From contig CAAEDN010000059.1 of NCBI GenBank assembly GCA_900754615.1, forward strand, positions 1 through 64,000: a stretch of 64,000 nucleotides of DNA. Direction: 5' to 3'. Below are positions 41,858-50,713 of the stretch, in pieces. The position numbers and the translations under genes are program-made. Numbering within the stretch: position 1 is the first letter of the stretch; every line of letters starts with the position of its first letter. The notes below the pieces were generated by a model. It was not told the origin of the DNA, ran no database searches, and worked only from the letters and a program-made list of their open reading frames with translations. Origin of the DNA: an uncultured Holdemanella sp. Its GTDB lineage: Bacteria > Bacillota_I > Bacilli_A > Erysipelotrichales > Erysipelotrichaceae.

Positions 41858-41941
41858 AATGTACCTCCTTTTCGAATCAATTATACAAAAAATTTGAAAG
41901 AGTAGCCATTGGCCACCATTTTAATGTGGTATATTAGTAGC

Positions 41942-42010
41942 GTAAAAAATTCGACAAAGCCAAGCGTTGAATCTTTTACACATGAAAGCACGCACATGTG
42001 CTTTTTTTAT
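41942..42010 (+). ncRNA. Putative small RNA between early and late regions
   Basis: Extended -10 promoter TGG-TATATT (41927-41935) gives a start near 41942. Hairpin 1: AAAAAATTCGAC/GTTGAATCTTTT (41944-41955, 41966-41977; 11 of 12 pair), loop AAAGCCAAGC. Hairpin 2: AAAGCAC/GTGCTTT (41985-41991, 41998-42004), then T-run to 42008: a rho-independent end. No coding frame. The transcript would be ~67 nt. Confidence 0.55.
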
Positions 42011-42058
42011 TTGGTGTAGGCAGTTTCCTTGCTAGACTGTCTTCACGAGGTAAAAAGC

Positions 42059-42367
42059 ATGGATTACAAGACTAAGAGATGGAAAAAGAAAAGAGAATCA
42101 ATTCTTAGAAAAGATGGATATCTTTGTCAGATCTCAAAGCGATATGGCAGAAGGGTAGAAGCAGAAGTTGTGCATCATATCTATCCAGCAGATGAATATC
42201 CGGAATATCGGTTCTGCGATTGGAACCTAATTAGTGTGAGCGTAGGCGAGCACAATAAGTTGGAGAACAGAAGTACTGGTGCATTGACTGAGCTTGGTGA
42301 AGAATTGAAAAGACATACAATTCCAGGAGTTGATTGGAGAAAGAAGAAAAAAGATTATGCAATCTAA
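42059..42367 (+). CDS. HNH endonuclease of the packaging module
   Basis: 102 aa. HNH core: VVHHIYPADEYPEYRFCDWNLISVSVGEHNKLE. In HK97-like cos phages such small HNH proteins sit next to the terminase genes and assist DNA cutting at cos. ATG 42059 behind GAGGTAAAAAGC. Overlaps the next gene by 11 bases. Confidence 0.88.
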   Translation: MDYKTKRWKKKRESILRKDGYLCQISKRYGRRVEAEVVHHIYPADEYPEYRFCDWNLISVSVGEHNKLENRSTGALTELGEELKRHTIPGVDWRKKKKDYAI

Positions 42368-42491
42368 TGATGAACTATGTAGGCTGATACGAATCTATTT
42401 GCTTTATTTGATTGGAGCATATGATAAACGTGATGTGGCCAAAGAGTTGGGTGTGGATTTGGATGAGATAGCCTCAAAAAGATTGCTCTGA
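42357..42491 (+). CDS. Small helical protein between HNH and terminase
   Basis: 44 aa. LCRLIRIYLLYLIGAYDKRDVAKELGVDLDEIASKRLL: two helices with an HTH-like second half. ATG 42357 lies inside the HNH 3' end. It is usual to find such a tiny protein at this place in HK97-like phages; function unknown. Confidence 0.5.
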   Translation: MQSNDELCRLIRIYLLYLIGAYDKRDVAKELGVDLDEIASKRLL

Positions 42492-42498
42492 AAGAGAT

Positions 42499-42546
42499 CC
42501 CCCCCACCTAAATTTTTTTGACATGAAAATTGGTTCCCTGGGGGAG
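42499..42546 (+). other. Candidate cos site region
   Basis: Seven C in a row (42499-42505), an AT-rich stretch, then CCCTGGGGGAG (42536-42546). G/C tracts in this otherwise AT-rich DNA, placed between HNH and small terminase, are typical of cos sites in HK97-like phages. The exact nicks cannot be read from sequence. Confidence 0.5.
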
Positions 42547-42599
42547 TATCCATCTTTCCAACTCTGAGCAATTTTTGAAAAAAGGGGGTGATGGTCAAA

Positions 42600-42977
42600 A
42601 TGAACAGAGCAACTGTCAGCAGAAAAACGAATCGAATTTTTAAAGAAACAGTTTTATATATGCAAGAAATCGGAACTTACAAGAAAGAGTTCGATGTAAC
42701 AATTCGCAGGTATGCGGAGATGCGATTTCAGTACGATTTGTTGTATCAAAAGTGGTTCGAAGAGGGGTGCAAAGTGACAGAGACTTTTAGAAATAAATCC
42801 GGAAATGAGAATATTCGTAAGACTGCAGAATATTTGGCCATCGAAGCTCTTCAAAAGAATCTTCTCACAATCGAAACAACTTTAGGATTAACTCCAAAAG
42901 GATTAAAAGCAATCAAATCAAACGGACTTGAGTCCGCAAAACAAAGTAGATTGGCGCAGGTGTTAAGTAGTGTATAA
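42600..42977 (+). CDS. Terminase small subunit, P27 family
   Basis: 125 aa. P27-family features: N-terminal basic helix, RYAEMRFQYDLLYQKW, and the C-terminal TTLGLTPKGLKAI motif. Recognises the packaging site and recruits the large subunit. ATG 42600 has AAGGGGGTG 9 bases before it; ATG 42591 is too close. Overlaps the large subunit by 8 bases. Confidence 0.88.
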   Translation: MNRATVSRKTNRIFKETVLYMQEIGTYKKEFDVTIRRYAEMRFQYDLLYQKWFEEGCKVTETFRNKSGNENIRKTAEYLAIEALQKNLLTIETTLGLTPKGLKAIKSNGLESAKQSRLAQVLSSV

Positions 42978-44709
42978 TGGAAAGTATTTTTCAGAAGTAC
43001 AGAAATATTGTGAAGATTGTAAGAGTGGAAAAATCAAAGCCAATATTTATCGTATAAAAGCAATTGATAGATTTTATAAAGATTTAGAAGACGAAAGATA
43101 TGAATTCAATCCAAAGGATGCAGATTTCATTATCTCAATCATTCAAAAAACAATTTGCCACATGCAAGGCGAAACACAAGAAGGAGAACCTTTACGAGGT
43201 ACTCCTTTTATTTTGATGCCTTTTCATAAATTTATTATCTACAACCTGTTTGGAATCTATCGAAAAGGAACGAAGATAAAGAAATATCATGAGGCTTTAA
43301 TATTTATTCCTAGAAAAAATGTTAAAACATCATTTTCTGCAGCATTAGCGTATGCGGTTGGATTGCTTTATCGAAAGTCCGGATCCAAGATTTATGTTGT
43401 GGCCGCAGCCCTAAAACAAACATTGGAAACATTCAATTTTCTGAAATATAACGTAAGAAACATGGGAGAATCCGATGAGGATGGCGGTTTGTTTCATATT
43501 ATCGACAACAACAATGAACATTCTATAAAAGCAGAAATGTCTGACGGAATGTTTGAATTAAATGCGTTGGCCACAAATCCAGATGCGCAAGATTCGTTTA
43601 ACTGTAACTTTGCGATTGCAGATGAGGTCCATGCGTTTAAAAAACCGAAACAATACAATTTGTTCAAAGAAGCTATGAAAGCCTACGCGAACAAATTAAT
43701 GATTGGTATTTCAACTGCTGGAGATGATCCAAACAGTTTTTTAGCACAAAGAGTTCGATATTGTAAAAAGATTTTAGATGGCGAAGTAGACGATGAGCAA
43801 TACTTTGTTTTTATTTGCGAAGCCGATCTAACTGAAAATGAGGAAGGTGCAAAGTTTTTGGATTACATGAATCCAGATGTTCAGGCAATGGCCAATCCTG
43901 GTATTGGTCAATCGGTTCGCGCCGAAGACCTAATGAACGATGCAATCCAGGCGCAGAACGATCCTCAACAAAGAAAAGATTTCTTTGCGAAATCATTGAA
44001 TGTTTTTACAAATCAAATTGATACATATTTTGATATGAATGTCGTGAAGACATCCGACGCCAAGTATAATTGGACGATTGATGAGTTGGCCAAACTTCCT
44101 ATCAAATGGTATGGCGGTGCGGATTTATCCAAACTGCACGATTTAACCGGAGTTTGTATTTATGGCCGATATAAAGGAGTGGATATTTGCATCAGTCATG
44201 CGTTTATTCCGCGAAGTACGGCGTATCAGAAATCAGATGAAGATAACATCCCAGTATTCTGGTGGGAAGAAGAAGGATGGCTAACATGTTGTAACTCGAA
44301 CGTCATTGAATATGAAGATGTAATTCAATGGTTCATAAAAGTTCGAGATAGAGGCTTTAGAATCCGATGGATTGGATACGATAGAAGATACTCGCGAGAG
44401 TTCATCTTAAAAATGAAAAAAGCTGGTTTTAAAATTCGTGATCAGAAACAGTTGTACGTTGAAAAAACGGAAGCTTTCCGAGAAATCGAGAAAAAGTTTA
44501 ATCTTCAAGAATTTTATTACGTGCATAATCTTGCGTATGAGTATTGCGTTGGAAATGTCAAAGCAACTGAAGACAGTGATGATTTTGTTCGTTTCCAAAA
44601 AGTAATGCCAAACCAACGTATAGATTTATTCGATTGTTCAGTTATCGCTTGTAAACAATTATTGATTGCAGAAGAAAAGAATTCGTCTGCTTCGATGTTC
44701 TTAGATTAG
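42970..44709 (+). CDS. terL: Terminase large subunit
   Basis: 579 aa. ATPase domain with a Walker-A-like IPRKNVKTS and Walker B FAIADEVHA, followed by the RNase-H-like nuclease domain (YGGADLSKLHDLTG, IRWIGYDRRYS, DLFDCSVIACKQLL). Motor that cuts and pumps DNA into proheads. GTG start overlapping terS. Confidence 0.95.
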   Translation: MYNGKYFSEVQKYCEDCKSGKIKANIYRIKAIDRFYKDLEDERYEFNPKDADFIISIIQKTICHMQGETQEGEPLRGTPFILMPFHKFIIYNLFGIYRKGTKIKKYHEALIFIPRKNVKTSFSAALAYAVGLLYRKSGSKIYVVAAALKQTLETFNFLKYNVRNMGESDEDGGLFHIIDNNNEHSIKAEMSDGMFELNALATNPDAQDSFNCNFAIADEVHAFKKPKQYNLFKEAMKAYANKLMIGISTAGDDPNSFLAQRVRYCKKILDGEVDDEQYFVFICEADLTENEEGAKFLDYMNPDVQAMANPGIGQSVRAEDLMNDAIQAQNDPQQRKDFFAKSLNVFTNQIDTYFDMNVVKTSDAKYNWTIDELAKLPIKWYGGADLSKLHDLTGVCIYGRYKGVDICISHAFIPRSTAYQKSDEDNIPVFWWEEEGWLTCCNSNVIEYEDVIQWFIKVRDRGFRIRWIGYDRRYSREFILKMKKAGFKIRDQKQLYVEKTEAFREIEKKFNLQEFYYVHNLAYEYCVGNVKATEDSDDFVRFQKVMPNQRIDLFDCSVIACKQLLIAEEKNSSASMFLD

Positions 44710-44719
44710 GAGGCTTATT

Positions 44720-45916
44720 TTGTCAAGGAGAAACAAAAAGAAGAATATTAGACCGGATCCACAGAAAAGGTCGAATTATGCAGCTGTAATGCCAGTAAAT
44801 TGGGAATCTTTATTGTCAGCCGGTTATACACCGTTATCACAGAATCCTGAAATTATTAGCGCAGTTAATAAGATTGCCAATCTAATTGGAAGTATGACAA
44901 TCCATTTAATGGAGAATTCTAAGAATGGTGATCAAAGAATTAGTAATGCACTATCAAATTTAGTGGATATCCATCCAAATAAATACATGACAAGAATGAC
45001 ATGGATGTCTTCTATTGTTCGTTCGTTGTTATTGGAAGGCGACGGGAACTGTGTTCTGTATCCAAGAACGGTATCCGGGTTGATTGAAGGTATTTATCCA
45101 TTGAATCCTGGAAGTGTTTCGTTTGTTCCAAATGGCGATTTTGGATATTCCATTCTTTATAACGGAAAGGAATATTTACCGGAAGATTTAATTCATATCG
45201 TAATTAATCCGGATCCAAACTATCCGTGGAAAGGTGTGGGATACCGTAAATCTTTGCGAAGTGTGGCCGAAACTTTGGATCAAGCGAACGTCACTAAGAA
45301 AGGTTTTATGGAATCGAAATGGCAACCATCATTGATTGTTAAAGTTGATGGAATGGTTGATGAGTTTTCTAATTCAGACGGAAGACAAAAGCTGTTGGAT
45401 AAATATATTAAATCGAATCAGACAGGAGAGCCTTGGCTAATTCCTGCAGATGGTTTTGATGTGGTTACAGTAAAGCCGTTATCATTGAATGATTTGGCCA
45501 TCAAAGATTCGGTAGAAATGGACAAGAAGACAGTTGCTTCCATTTTAGATGTTCCAACATTCGTACTAGGTGCAGGAGAATTCAATAAGGATGAATGGAA
45601 CAACTGGATCAACACAAGAATTAAAGGAATTTGTGAGTGCATCCAACAGGCACTTACACGAAGTTTACTTATCAAGCCTGAATGGTATTTTAGGTTCAAT
45701 TATAGGTCGCTTTATGCCTATGACATACAGACACTCTCGACGGTGGGATGCGATTTGTATACACGAGGAATCGTGACAGGTAATGAAGTCAGAGATTCAC
45801 TAGGATATTCTCCGATGGATGGATTAGATGAATTGATCATACTTGAAAACTATATTCCACAAGGAATGATAGGAGACCAGAAAAAATTGGAAAAAGGTGG
45901 TGAGAATAATGGATAA
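44720..45916 (+). CDS. Portal protein, HK97 family
   Basis: 398 aa. Typical features: NPEIISAVNKIANLIGSM, a long helical core, KSDSVEMDKKTVASILDVP-like FxxP stretch (VEMDKKTVASILDVPTFVLG), and ALTRSLL. TTG start at 44720 behind AGGAGG. Forms the dodecameric gate at the capsid vertex. Confidence 0.93.
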   Translation: MSRRNKKKNIRPDPQKRSNYAAVMPVNWESLLSAGYTPLSQNPEIISAVNKIANLIGSMTIHLMENSKNGDQRISNALSNLVDIHPNKYMTRMTWMSSIVRSLLLEGDGNCVLYPRTVSGLIEGIYPLNPGSVSFVPNGDFGYSILYNGKEYLPEDLIHIVINPDPNYPWKGVGYRKSLRSVAETLDQANVTKKGFMESKWQPSLIVKVDGMVDEFSNSDGRQKLLDKYIKSNQTGEPWLIPADGFDVVTVKPLSLNDLAIKDSVEMDKKTVASILDVPTFVLGAGEFNKDEWNNWINTRIKGICECIQQALTRSLLIKPEWYFRFNYRSLYAYDIQTLSTVGCDLYTRGIVTGNEVRDSLGYSPMDGLDELIILENYIPQGMIGDQKKLEKGGENNG

Positions 45917-46484
45917 AAAATATCAGATGAGAAGTTCTTTATCTAAATTCAAAACTAGAGATGCGGATGGGAAAAAGTATATCAATGGGTACTTTGCGGT
46001 ATTCAATTCCAATTATCAGTTATGGGATGGAGCTACTGAAAGTGTAGATCCACATGCTTTTGATGGAGCACTGGATAATGATATCCGTTGTTTGATTGAC
46101 CATGATACACGTTTGGTTTTAGGGCGCACCAAATCAGGAACATTGACTTTAAAAGTTGATGACAAAGGTCTATGGGGCGAAGTTGAAATCAATGAATCAG
46201 ACCAGGATGCGATGAATCTATATGCTCGTGTGCAACGTGGCGATGTGGATCAATGTAGTTTTGGTTTTGAGATTACTTCAGAAGAATATTCGGAAAATGG
46301 AAACGAAGTTCATTGGACAATTAAATCTGTGAATCTTTACGAAGTATCTGTAGTTACTTTTCCTGCATACGAAGACACACAGGTATCTGCGCGAAAAAAG
46401 GAATTTAACACAATTCGTTCTAGAAAATTAGAACAAAGAAAAAAAGAAATGCTGAAAAAATTGAAGGGAGAACAAGCATGCTAA
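45909..46484 (+). CDS. Prohead protease, HK97 family
   Basis: 191 aa. IKRLID HDT-type catalytic segment is seen as CLIDHDTRLVLGRT (His), with SFGFEI (Ser) and YEVSVVTFPAYEDT. Cleaves scaffold and the N-terminal part of the capsid protein. ATG 45909 behind AAAGGTGG; overlaps the capsid gene by 7 bases. Confidence 0.92.
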   Translation: MDKKYQMRSSLSKFKTRDADGKKYINGYFAVFNSNYQLWDGATESVDPHAFDGALDNDIRCLIDHDTRLVLGRTKSGTLTLKVDDKGLWGEVEINESDQDAMNLYARVQRGDVDQCSFGFEITSEEYSENGNEVHWTIKSVNLYEVSVVTFPAYEDTQVSARKKEFNTIRSRKLEQRKKEMLKKLKGEQAC

Positions 46485-48115
46485 AAGTTTTAATGTTGCG
46501 TAAAAAATTAGATACGCAGAAAAAGAATCTTGAAAAATTAAGAAAAAAAGAATCTGATTTTGAAAAACGCACGAAAGAATTAGAAGTTGCTATTTCTGAA
46601 TTACGTGATGATTCAACAGAAGAAGAACAACAAGCTGTTGAAGAAGAAGTCGCAAAATTAGAAGAAGAAAAACAAGAATACGAAGATGAAAAGAAAGAGC
46701 TGGAAGAGACAATCGCTGATATCGAAAAAGAAATTGAAGAAGCAGAGTCTCAGCAGCCAACAGATGACCCTAAACAAGAAGAAAATAGAGGAGGACAACA
46801 GAAAATGACTGTAAGAAATAAATTCTTCAATATGCCAATCGAAGAACGTGATCGTTTCTTTAAAGATGAGAATGTAGAAAAATTCTTATCCAACGTAAGA
46901 ACATGTATTAAAGAGCATCGTGCAATTGAAAATGTTGGACTAACAATTCCACAAGTTATGTTACCTTTGATTCGTCAAACAGTAGAAGAGAATTCTAAAT
47001 TGATTTCAAAAGTTAATTTACAGAGTGTAAGTGGAACATCTCGTCAAAATATCATGGGAGACATCCCAGAAGGTATTTGGACTGAAATGTGTGGATCATT
47101 GAATGAAATGGATTTAAAATTCAACAACATTGAGATGGACGGATACGCAGTAGCCGGATTCTTCGCAGTATGCAATGCAGTATTGGAAGACAGCGATGAA
47201 GATTTAGCTACAGAAATCATTAATGCGATTGGTAAAGCAATCGGTAAAGCATTGGATAAAGGTGTCTTATTTGGACACGGAGTTAAAATGCCATTAGGTA
47301 TCGTTACTCGATTAGCACAGGAAGTACGTCCAAACGATTATCCTTCAACGGCTAGAGCATGGAAGGATTTGCATGTTACAAATATTTTAAAGGGCAGTGC
47401 TAACCTTACCGGAAAAGAATTGTTTAAAGATATTATCAAAAAATCAACATGTGTAATCAATGATTATTCTTCTGCAGGATTAACATGGGTAATGAACGAA
47501 AAGACGCATAAATTATTGATGGCAGAATCATTGGATGCAGACATGAATGGTGCAATTGTTGCAGGAATGCAGAATACAATGCCTATTGTAGGTGGTGAAA
47601 TTGTTGAGCTTAACTTTATTGCAGACAATAATATTATCTTCGGACACTTTGATTTATACACATTAGGAGAACGTGCCGGAGCTAAGATTGATCAGTCTGA
47701 ACACGTTAAGTTCTTAGACAATCAGACAGTGTTCCGTGGAGTAGCTCGCTATGATGGAAAGCCTGCAATCGATGAAGGATTCGGTGTAATGACAATCGAT
47801 GGTAAAGCACCAGTAACATCAGCAACATTCCGTGCCGATGATGCGAATGATGCAACTTTAACATCATTGACTCTTGGTTCAGAAACATTAGCATTCAATG
47901 CAAATACTTACGAATATGAAGTAAGCGCAACTGCAGCAAATGCCGTTGTAAATGCAGTTCCAGCTCAAGAAGGAGCATCAGTGACTATTATGTATGGCGG
48001 AAAGAAATACAATAATGGCCAGGAATTAACATTAGAAGGAACTAAGAATTTAGTTGTTACCGTTAAGAATGGTATGTCAAAACTTGTTTATACTGTAAAA
48101 GTTACAAAAGGGTAA
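46478..48115 (+). CDS. Major capsid protein with scaffold-like N-terminus and C-terminal Ig-like domain
   Basis: 545 aa. Residues ~1-105 form a long coiled coil (the delta/scaffold region removed by the protease). About 110-440 is the HK97 fold (AIGKAIGKALDKGVLFGHG, GAIVAGMQNTMPIVGG, GERAGAKIDQSEHVKFLDNQTVFRG split across it). Residues ~455-545 resemble a cadherin-like/Ig beta sandwich (LTSLTLGSETLAFNANTYEY... LVYTVKVTKG), a likely surface-exposed decoration. The ATG overlaps the protease stop. Confidence 0.92.
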   Translation: MLKVLMLRKKLDTQKKNLEKLRKKESDFEKRTKELEVAISELRDDSTEEEQQAVEEEVAKLEEEKQEYEDEKKELEETIADIEKEIEEAESQQPTDDPKQEENRGGQQKMTVRNKFFNMPIEERDRFFKDENVEKFLSNVRTCIKEHRAIENVGLTIPQVMLPLIRQTVEENSKLISKVNLQSVSGTSRQNIMGDIPEGIWTEMCGSLNEMDLKFNNIEMDGYAVAGFFAVCNAVLEDSDEDLATEIINAIGKAIGKALDKGVLFGHGVKMPLGIVTRLAQEVRPNDYPSTARAWKDLHVTNILKGSANLTGKELFKDIIKKSTCVINDYSSAGLTWVMNEKTHKLLMAESLDADMNGAIVAGMQNTMPIVGGEIVELNFIADNNIIFGHFDLYTLGERAGAKIDQSEHVKFLDNQTVFRGVARYDGKPAIDEGFGVMTIDGKAPVTSATFRADDANDATLTSLTLGSETLAFNANTYEYEVSATAANAVVNAVPAQEGASVTIMYGGKKYNNGQELTLEGTKNLVVTVKNGMSKLVYTVKVTKG

Positions 48116-48121
48116 TAAACA

Positions 48122-48406
48122 ATGGATTTTGGAGAAGATACTGAACTAACTGTCCTGAAGCAGAATCTCCAAATGCCTCAAACAAATGCCAACGATGAAT
48201 ATTTAAAAGTGCTGTTGAAGCAAGCTGTTTCACTTATGGCAAGAGAAGGAATCGTCGATGATGATTCCTTTGATTACTATATGGCTAAGATTGATTACGC
48301 AGCATTCTTATTCAGAAAAAGAGCTAATAAAGATAGCCCACTAGCTATGCCTAGATCTCTTAGATATGAATTGAACAATATCCTGTGGTCACAAAAAGGA
48401 AGATAA
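48122..48406 (+). CDS. Head-tail connector protein, gp6-like
   Basis: 94 aa. Small helical protein (YLKVLLKQAVSLMAREG, MAKIDYAAFLFRKR) directly after the capsid gene, the position of the HK97 gp6-type adaptor. Its stop overlaps the next ATG. Confidence 0.72.
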   Translation: MDFGEDTELTVLKQNLQMPQTNANDEYLKVLLKQAVSLMAREGIVDDDSFDYYMAKIDYAAFLFRKRANKDSPLAMPRSLRYELNNILWSQKGR

Positions 48407-48747
48407 TGACATTTGATGATGGAATTCTGAAGATTTATGAGCGTGTATTAGTGCAGTATAAAGGATTTATGCCTGTACCTAAATTACGCCTTAAATCTTC
48501 TTATTATTTTTCTTATGAAGTAATTGGTGTTACAAAGTTTTATGAAGCTAAAAAAGCACAGGATAGACTGGATGAATCTGTATCTATTTACAGAGATCGT
48601 TCAATTACATATAACGATGTTGTGGTTTTGGAAGATGGTACACAGTATCAGATTTCACAGATTCAACATACATTTGATGATAATGGTATACAAATCACTA
48701 AGCTTACATTAATGCATTTAAATGAAAAGTTTGAATTCGAAGCTTAA
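48406..48747 (+). CDS. Head-closure protein
   Basis: 113 aa. Beta-rich: YYFSYEVIGVTKFYEAKKAQDRLDESVSIYRD, VVLEDGTQYQISQI. Position and fold tendency match phage head-closure (SPP1 gp16-like) proteins. ATG 48406 behind AAAGGAAG. Confidence 0.68.
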   Translation: MTFDDGILKIYERVLVQYKGFMPVPKLRLKSSYYFSYEVIGVTKFYEAKKAQDRLDESVSIYRDRSITYNDVVVLEDGTQYQISQIQHTFDDNGIQITKLTLMHLNEKFEFEA

Positions 48748-49057
48748 AGAATTTGCAGAATTACTGCGGTATACAAGCACTAATGAAATTTACCATTATG
48801 ATGCAACAGGAGATAAAGGCGATAGATATATAGTTTGGCAAGAAGAAGGAGAATCTGATTCTTTATTTTTGGACAATCAGCATGATGAAATCATGTTAAA
48901 AGGTTCGTTGGATATTTATACGAAAGTTGAGTTCGATGATTTAGTGGATGAAGTTATTGATTTGTTTAACGCCAACGGAGTTCCATTCAATATAATTAAT
49001 ATTGAATACGAAACAAATTCGAGTTACATTCATTATTCATTCGACTGGGAGTATTGA
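48722..49057 (+). CDS. Minor head-tail joining protein
   Basis: 111 aa. Acidic. No strong family match, but it lies in the place of a third joining/minor capsid protein between head closure and gp10-like genes. The ATG has no visible ribosome site, so coupling to the previous gene (26-base overlap) is likely. Confidence 0.6.
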   Translation: MKSLNSKLKEFAELLRYTSTNEIYHYDATGDKGDRYIVWQEEGESDSLFLDNQHDEIMLKGSLDIYTKVEFDDLVDEVIDLFNANGVPFNIINIEYETNSSYIHYSFDWEY

Positions 49058-49527
49058 TGGCCAAAATTGAATTTAATGATTTTGATGAATATCTTGATAA
49101 ACTGCAGAAGCTTGAAAAAGATGATGTAGTTCCAATTATGAAGATGTCATTGTATGAAGGTGCTGGAGTGGTTGTAGATGGTATTCGTAGTGAGATACAA
49201 TCGTTACATACATCCAATCACGCAAGTCAAGGTCCTATGGATTACGAGAAAAAGGCTCTTGAGAAAGGTCTTGGTATTTCAGATATGGAGAGTAAGGGCG
49301 ATGATATCAATGTCAAAGTTGGTTTTGCCGGATATTCAAGTCATAAAACTAAAAAGTATCCAAAGGGAGTTCCGGTCCCATTGATTGCTAGATCAATCTT
49401 GAGAGGAACGTCTTTTCGTCCTAAAAATGATTTTGTAGGTCGTGCAGTCCGGAAAAATAGAAAAAAGAGTGTTGAAACAATGGACAGTAAAATGAATGAA
49501 TTATTCAAAAAGGAGATGAACAAATAA
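49057..49527 (+). CDS. Tail completion protein, HK97 gp10-like
   Basis: 156 aa. KIEFNDFDEYLDKLQKL start, EGAGVVVDGIRSEIQ and the basic C-terminus (RAVRKNRKKSVETMDSKMNELF) match gp10-type tail terminators/completion proteins. The start overlaps the previous stop by 1 base (TGATG). Confidence 0.8.
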   Translation: MAKIEFNDFDEYLDKLQKLEKDDVVPIMKMSLYEGAGVVVDGIRSEIQSLHTSNHASQGPMDYEKKALEKGLGISDMESKGDDINVKVGFAGYSSHKTKKYPKGVPVPLIARSILRGTSFRPKNDFVGRAVRKNRKKSVETMDSKMNELFKKEMNK

Positions 49528-50114
49528 TGGCAAAAAAAGGTTTATCAAAATTAATTATTGCGAAATATAGTCATTCAGACGGTACTACTACTTATTCAGA
49601 AGGTAACATCCCTGAAAAGATGAGTGAGTATAGTCTTGATATTACGACAACTGACAATAATAATTTATATTTAGACAATGAAATTGCAGAATCGGAAGGT
49701 GGAGAGTTCAAAGAAGGAACTTTGACCATTACCACTGGTGAATTGATGCCTGCTACATCTAAACTTTTATTGAGTATTAAAGAAAATAAAATTACAGTTG
49801 GTGGGGAATCTGTGGCTGAATATGTATTTGATGATAATACGAAGTCAATTGAAGTTGGATGTGGGCTTATTGAACTGCATCAAAATAACAATGAAGAATT
49901 CTATCGTGCAATTTGGTTTAATCGTGTTAAATTTAATATTCCAGGTGGTTCTGCGAAGACTAAAGAAGATACAGTCGATTGGCAGTTGTCTGAAATCACA
50001 GGATCCGTAATGCGTGATGCAGCAGGTGATCATGCATGGCAATGCTATGCAGATTTACCAGATGAAGCAAAAGCGGTTGCGTACTTGAAGCAAAAGGCAA
50101 ATATTGTTGCATAA
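49527..50114 (+). CDS. Major tail tube protein
   Basis: 195 aa. Beta-rich: KLIIAKYSHSDGTTTYSEG, IAESEGGEFKEGTLTITTGEL, FYRAIWFNRVKFN, DTVDWQLSEITGSV. This is the phi13-type major tail protein pattern; polymerises into the long tail tube. Overlaps the previous stop by 1 base. Directly followed by tail chaperone genes. Confidence 0.9.
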   Translation: MAKKGLSKLIIAKYSHSDGTTTYSEGNIPEKMSEYSLDITTTDNNNLYLDNEIAESEGGEFKEGTLTITTGELMPATSKLLLSIKENKITVGGESVAEYVFDDNTKSIEVGCGLIELHQNNNEEFYRAIWFNRVKFNIPGGSAKTKEDTVDWQLSEITGSVMRDAAGDHAWQCYADLPDEAKAVAYLKQKANIVA

Positions 50115-50122
50115 GGTGACTT

Positions 50123-50557
50123 ATGGACATGAATATTCAATTTATAGACATTGGAGAATATAGATATCCAATGTCTTTTTCTTTAGCTTGTGTTTCACAA
50201 ATGGGAAACTTTGCGCAAGCTGCTAAAAAGATTGAAGAAGGTCAGGATGTAGCGGAAGCTGCAAACATGATGATTAGCATGCTTTATCTAATGATTGATT
50301 CAGGATGTGCATTTATGAATATCATGCGACAAAAGTATGATAGAGCACCAATTGGTGAAGATGGATTATTGGAGCCGATTTCAAAAGATACAATTGGGTA
50401 CTTGATTCCTTCTGATACAGAAGAATTGAAGGCAATTGTTGCAAAAATCAAGAAATGTATTTCCAAATCAAAAGAAAGAAAAATCCAGGCTAAGCCTTTA
50501 AAATCTTCAAAAAAAAAGAAGAAAAAAAGCTTCAAGGTGATTCAAGCAAATACTTAA
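50123..50557 (+). CDS. Tail assembly chaperone (gpG-like)
   Basis: 144 aa. Helical protein (IDIGEYRYPMSFSLACVSQMGNFAQAAKKI) between tail tube and tape measure. Near its end the codons AAA AAG of a canonical A-AAA-AAG slippery heptamer (50512-50518) allow a -1 shift into the next frame, as in lambda gpG/gpGT. The unshifted product ends KKKKKKSFKVIQANT. Confidence 0.85.
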   Translation: MDMNIQFIDIGEYRYPMSFSLACVSQMGNFAQAAKKIEEGQDVAEAANMMISMLYLMIDSGCAFMNIMRQKYDRAPIGEDGLLEPISKDTIGYLIPSDTEELKAIVAKIKKCISKSKERKIQAKPLKSSKKKKKKSFKVIQANT

Positions 50558-50709
50558 TGGTAAAAGCCTATAAGATTGGTATCCCATCTAATGAGTTTCT
50601 AGTGATGCCGTTAGGTTATTTAGCGGATCTAACGGATGCTTCGGTCATTCTAGATGGATATGCCGACGAATATATAGAGCCAGAATATATTAATGTAGAT
50701 TTGAGGTGA
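50518..50709 (+). CDS. Tail chaperone frameshift extension (gpT-like)
   Basis: The -1 frame is open from the slippery site to TGA 50707-50709 and adds ~63 residues, giving a ~195-aa gpGT fusion. The extension (KAYKIGIPSNEFLVMPLGYLADLTDAS...) is well-structured coding sequence. It could also start at ATG 50557 on its own (50 aa), whose first bases overlap the gpG stop, but the frameshift is the usual solution in siphophages. Confidence 0.75.
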   Translation, partial: EEKKLQGDSSKYLMVKAYKIGIPSNEFLVMPLGYLADLTDASVILDGYADEYIEPEYINVDLR

Positions 50710-50713
50710 TAAT

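Noticed and set aside
49798..50010. Open frame overlapping the tail tube gene
   Set aside because: Out of frame with a well-supported structural gene and without a start signal.
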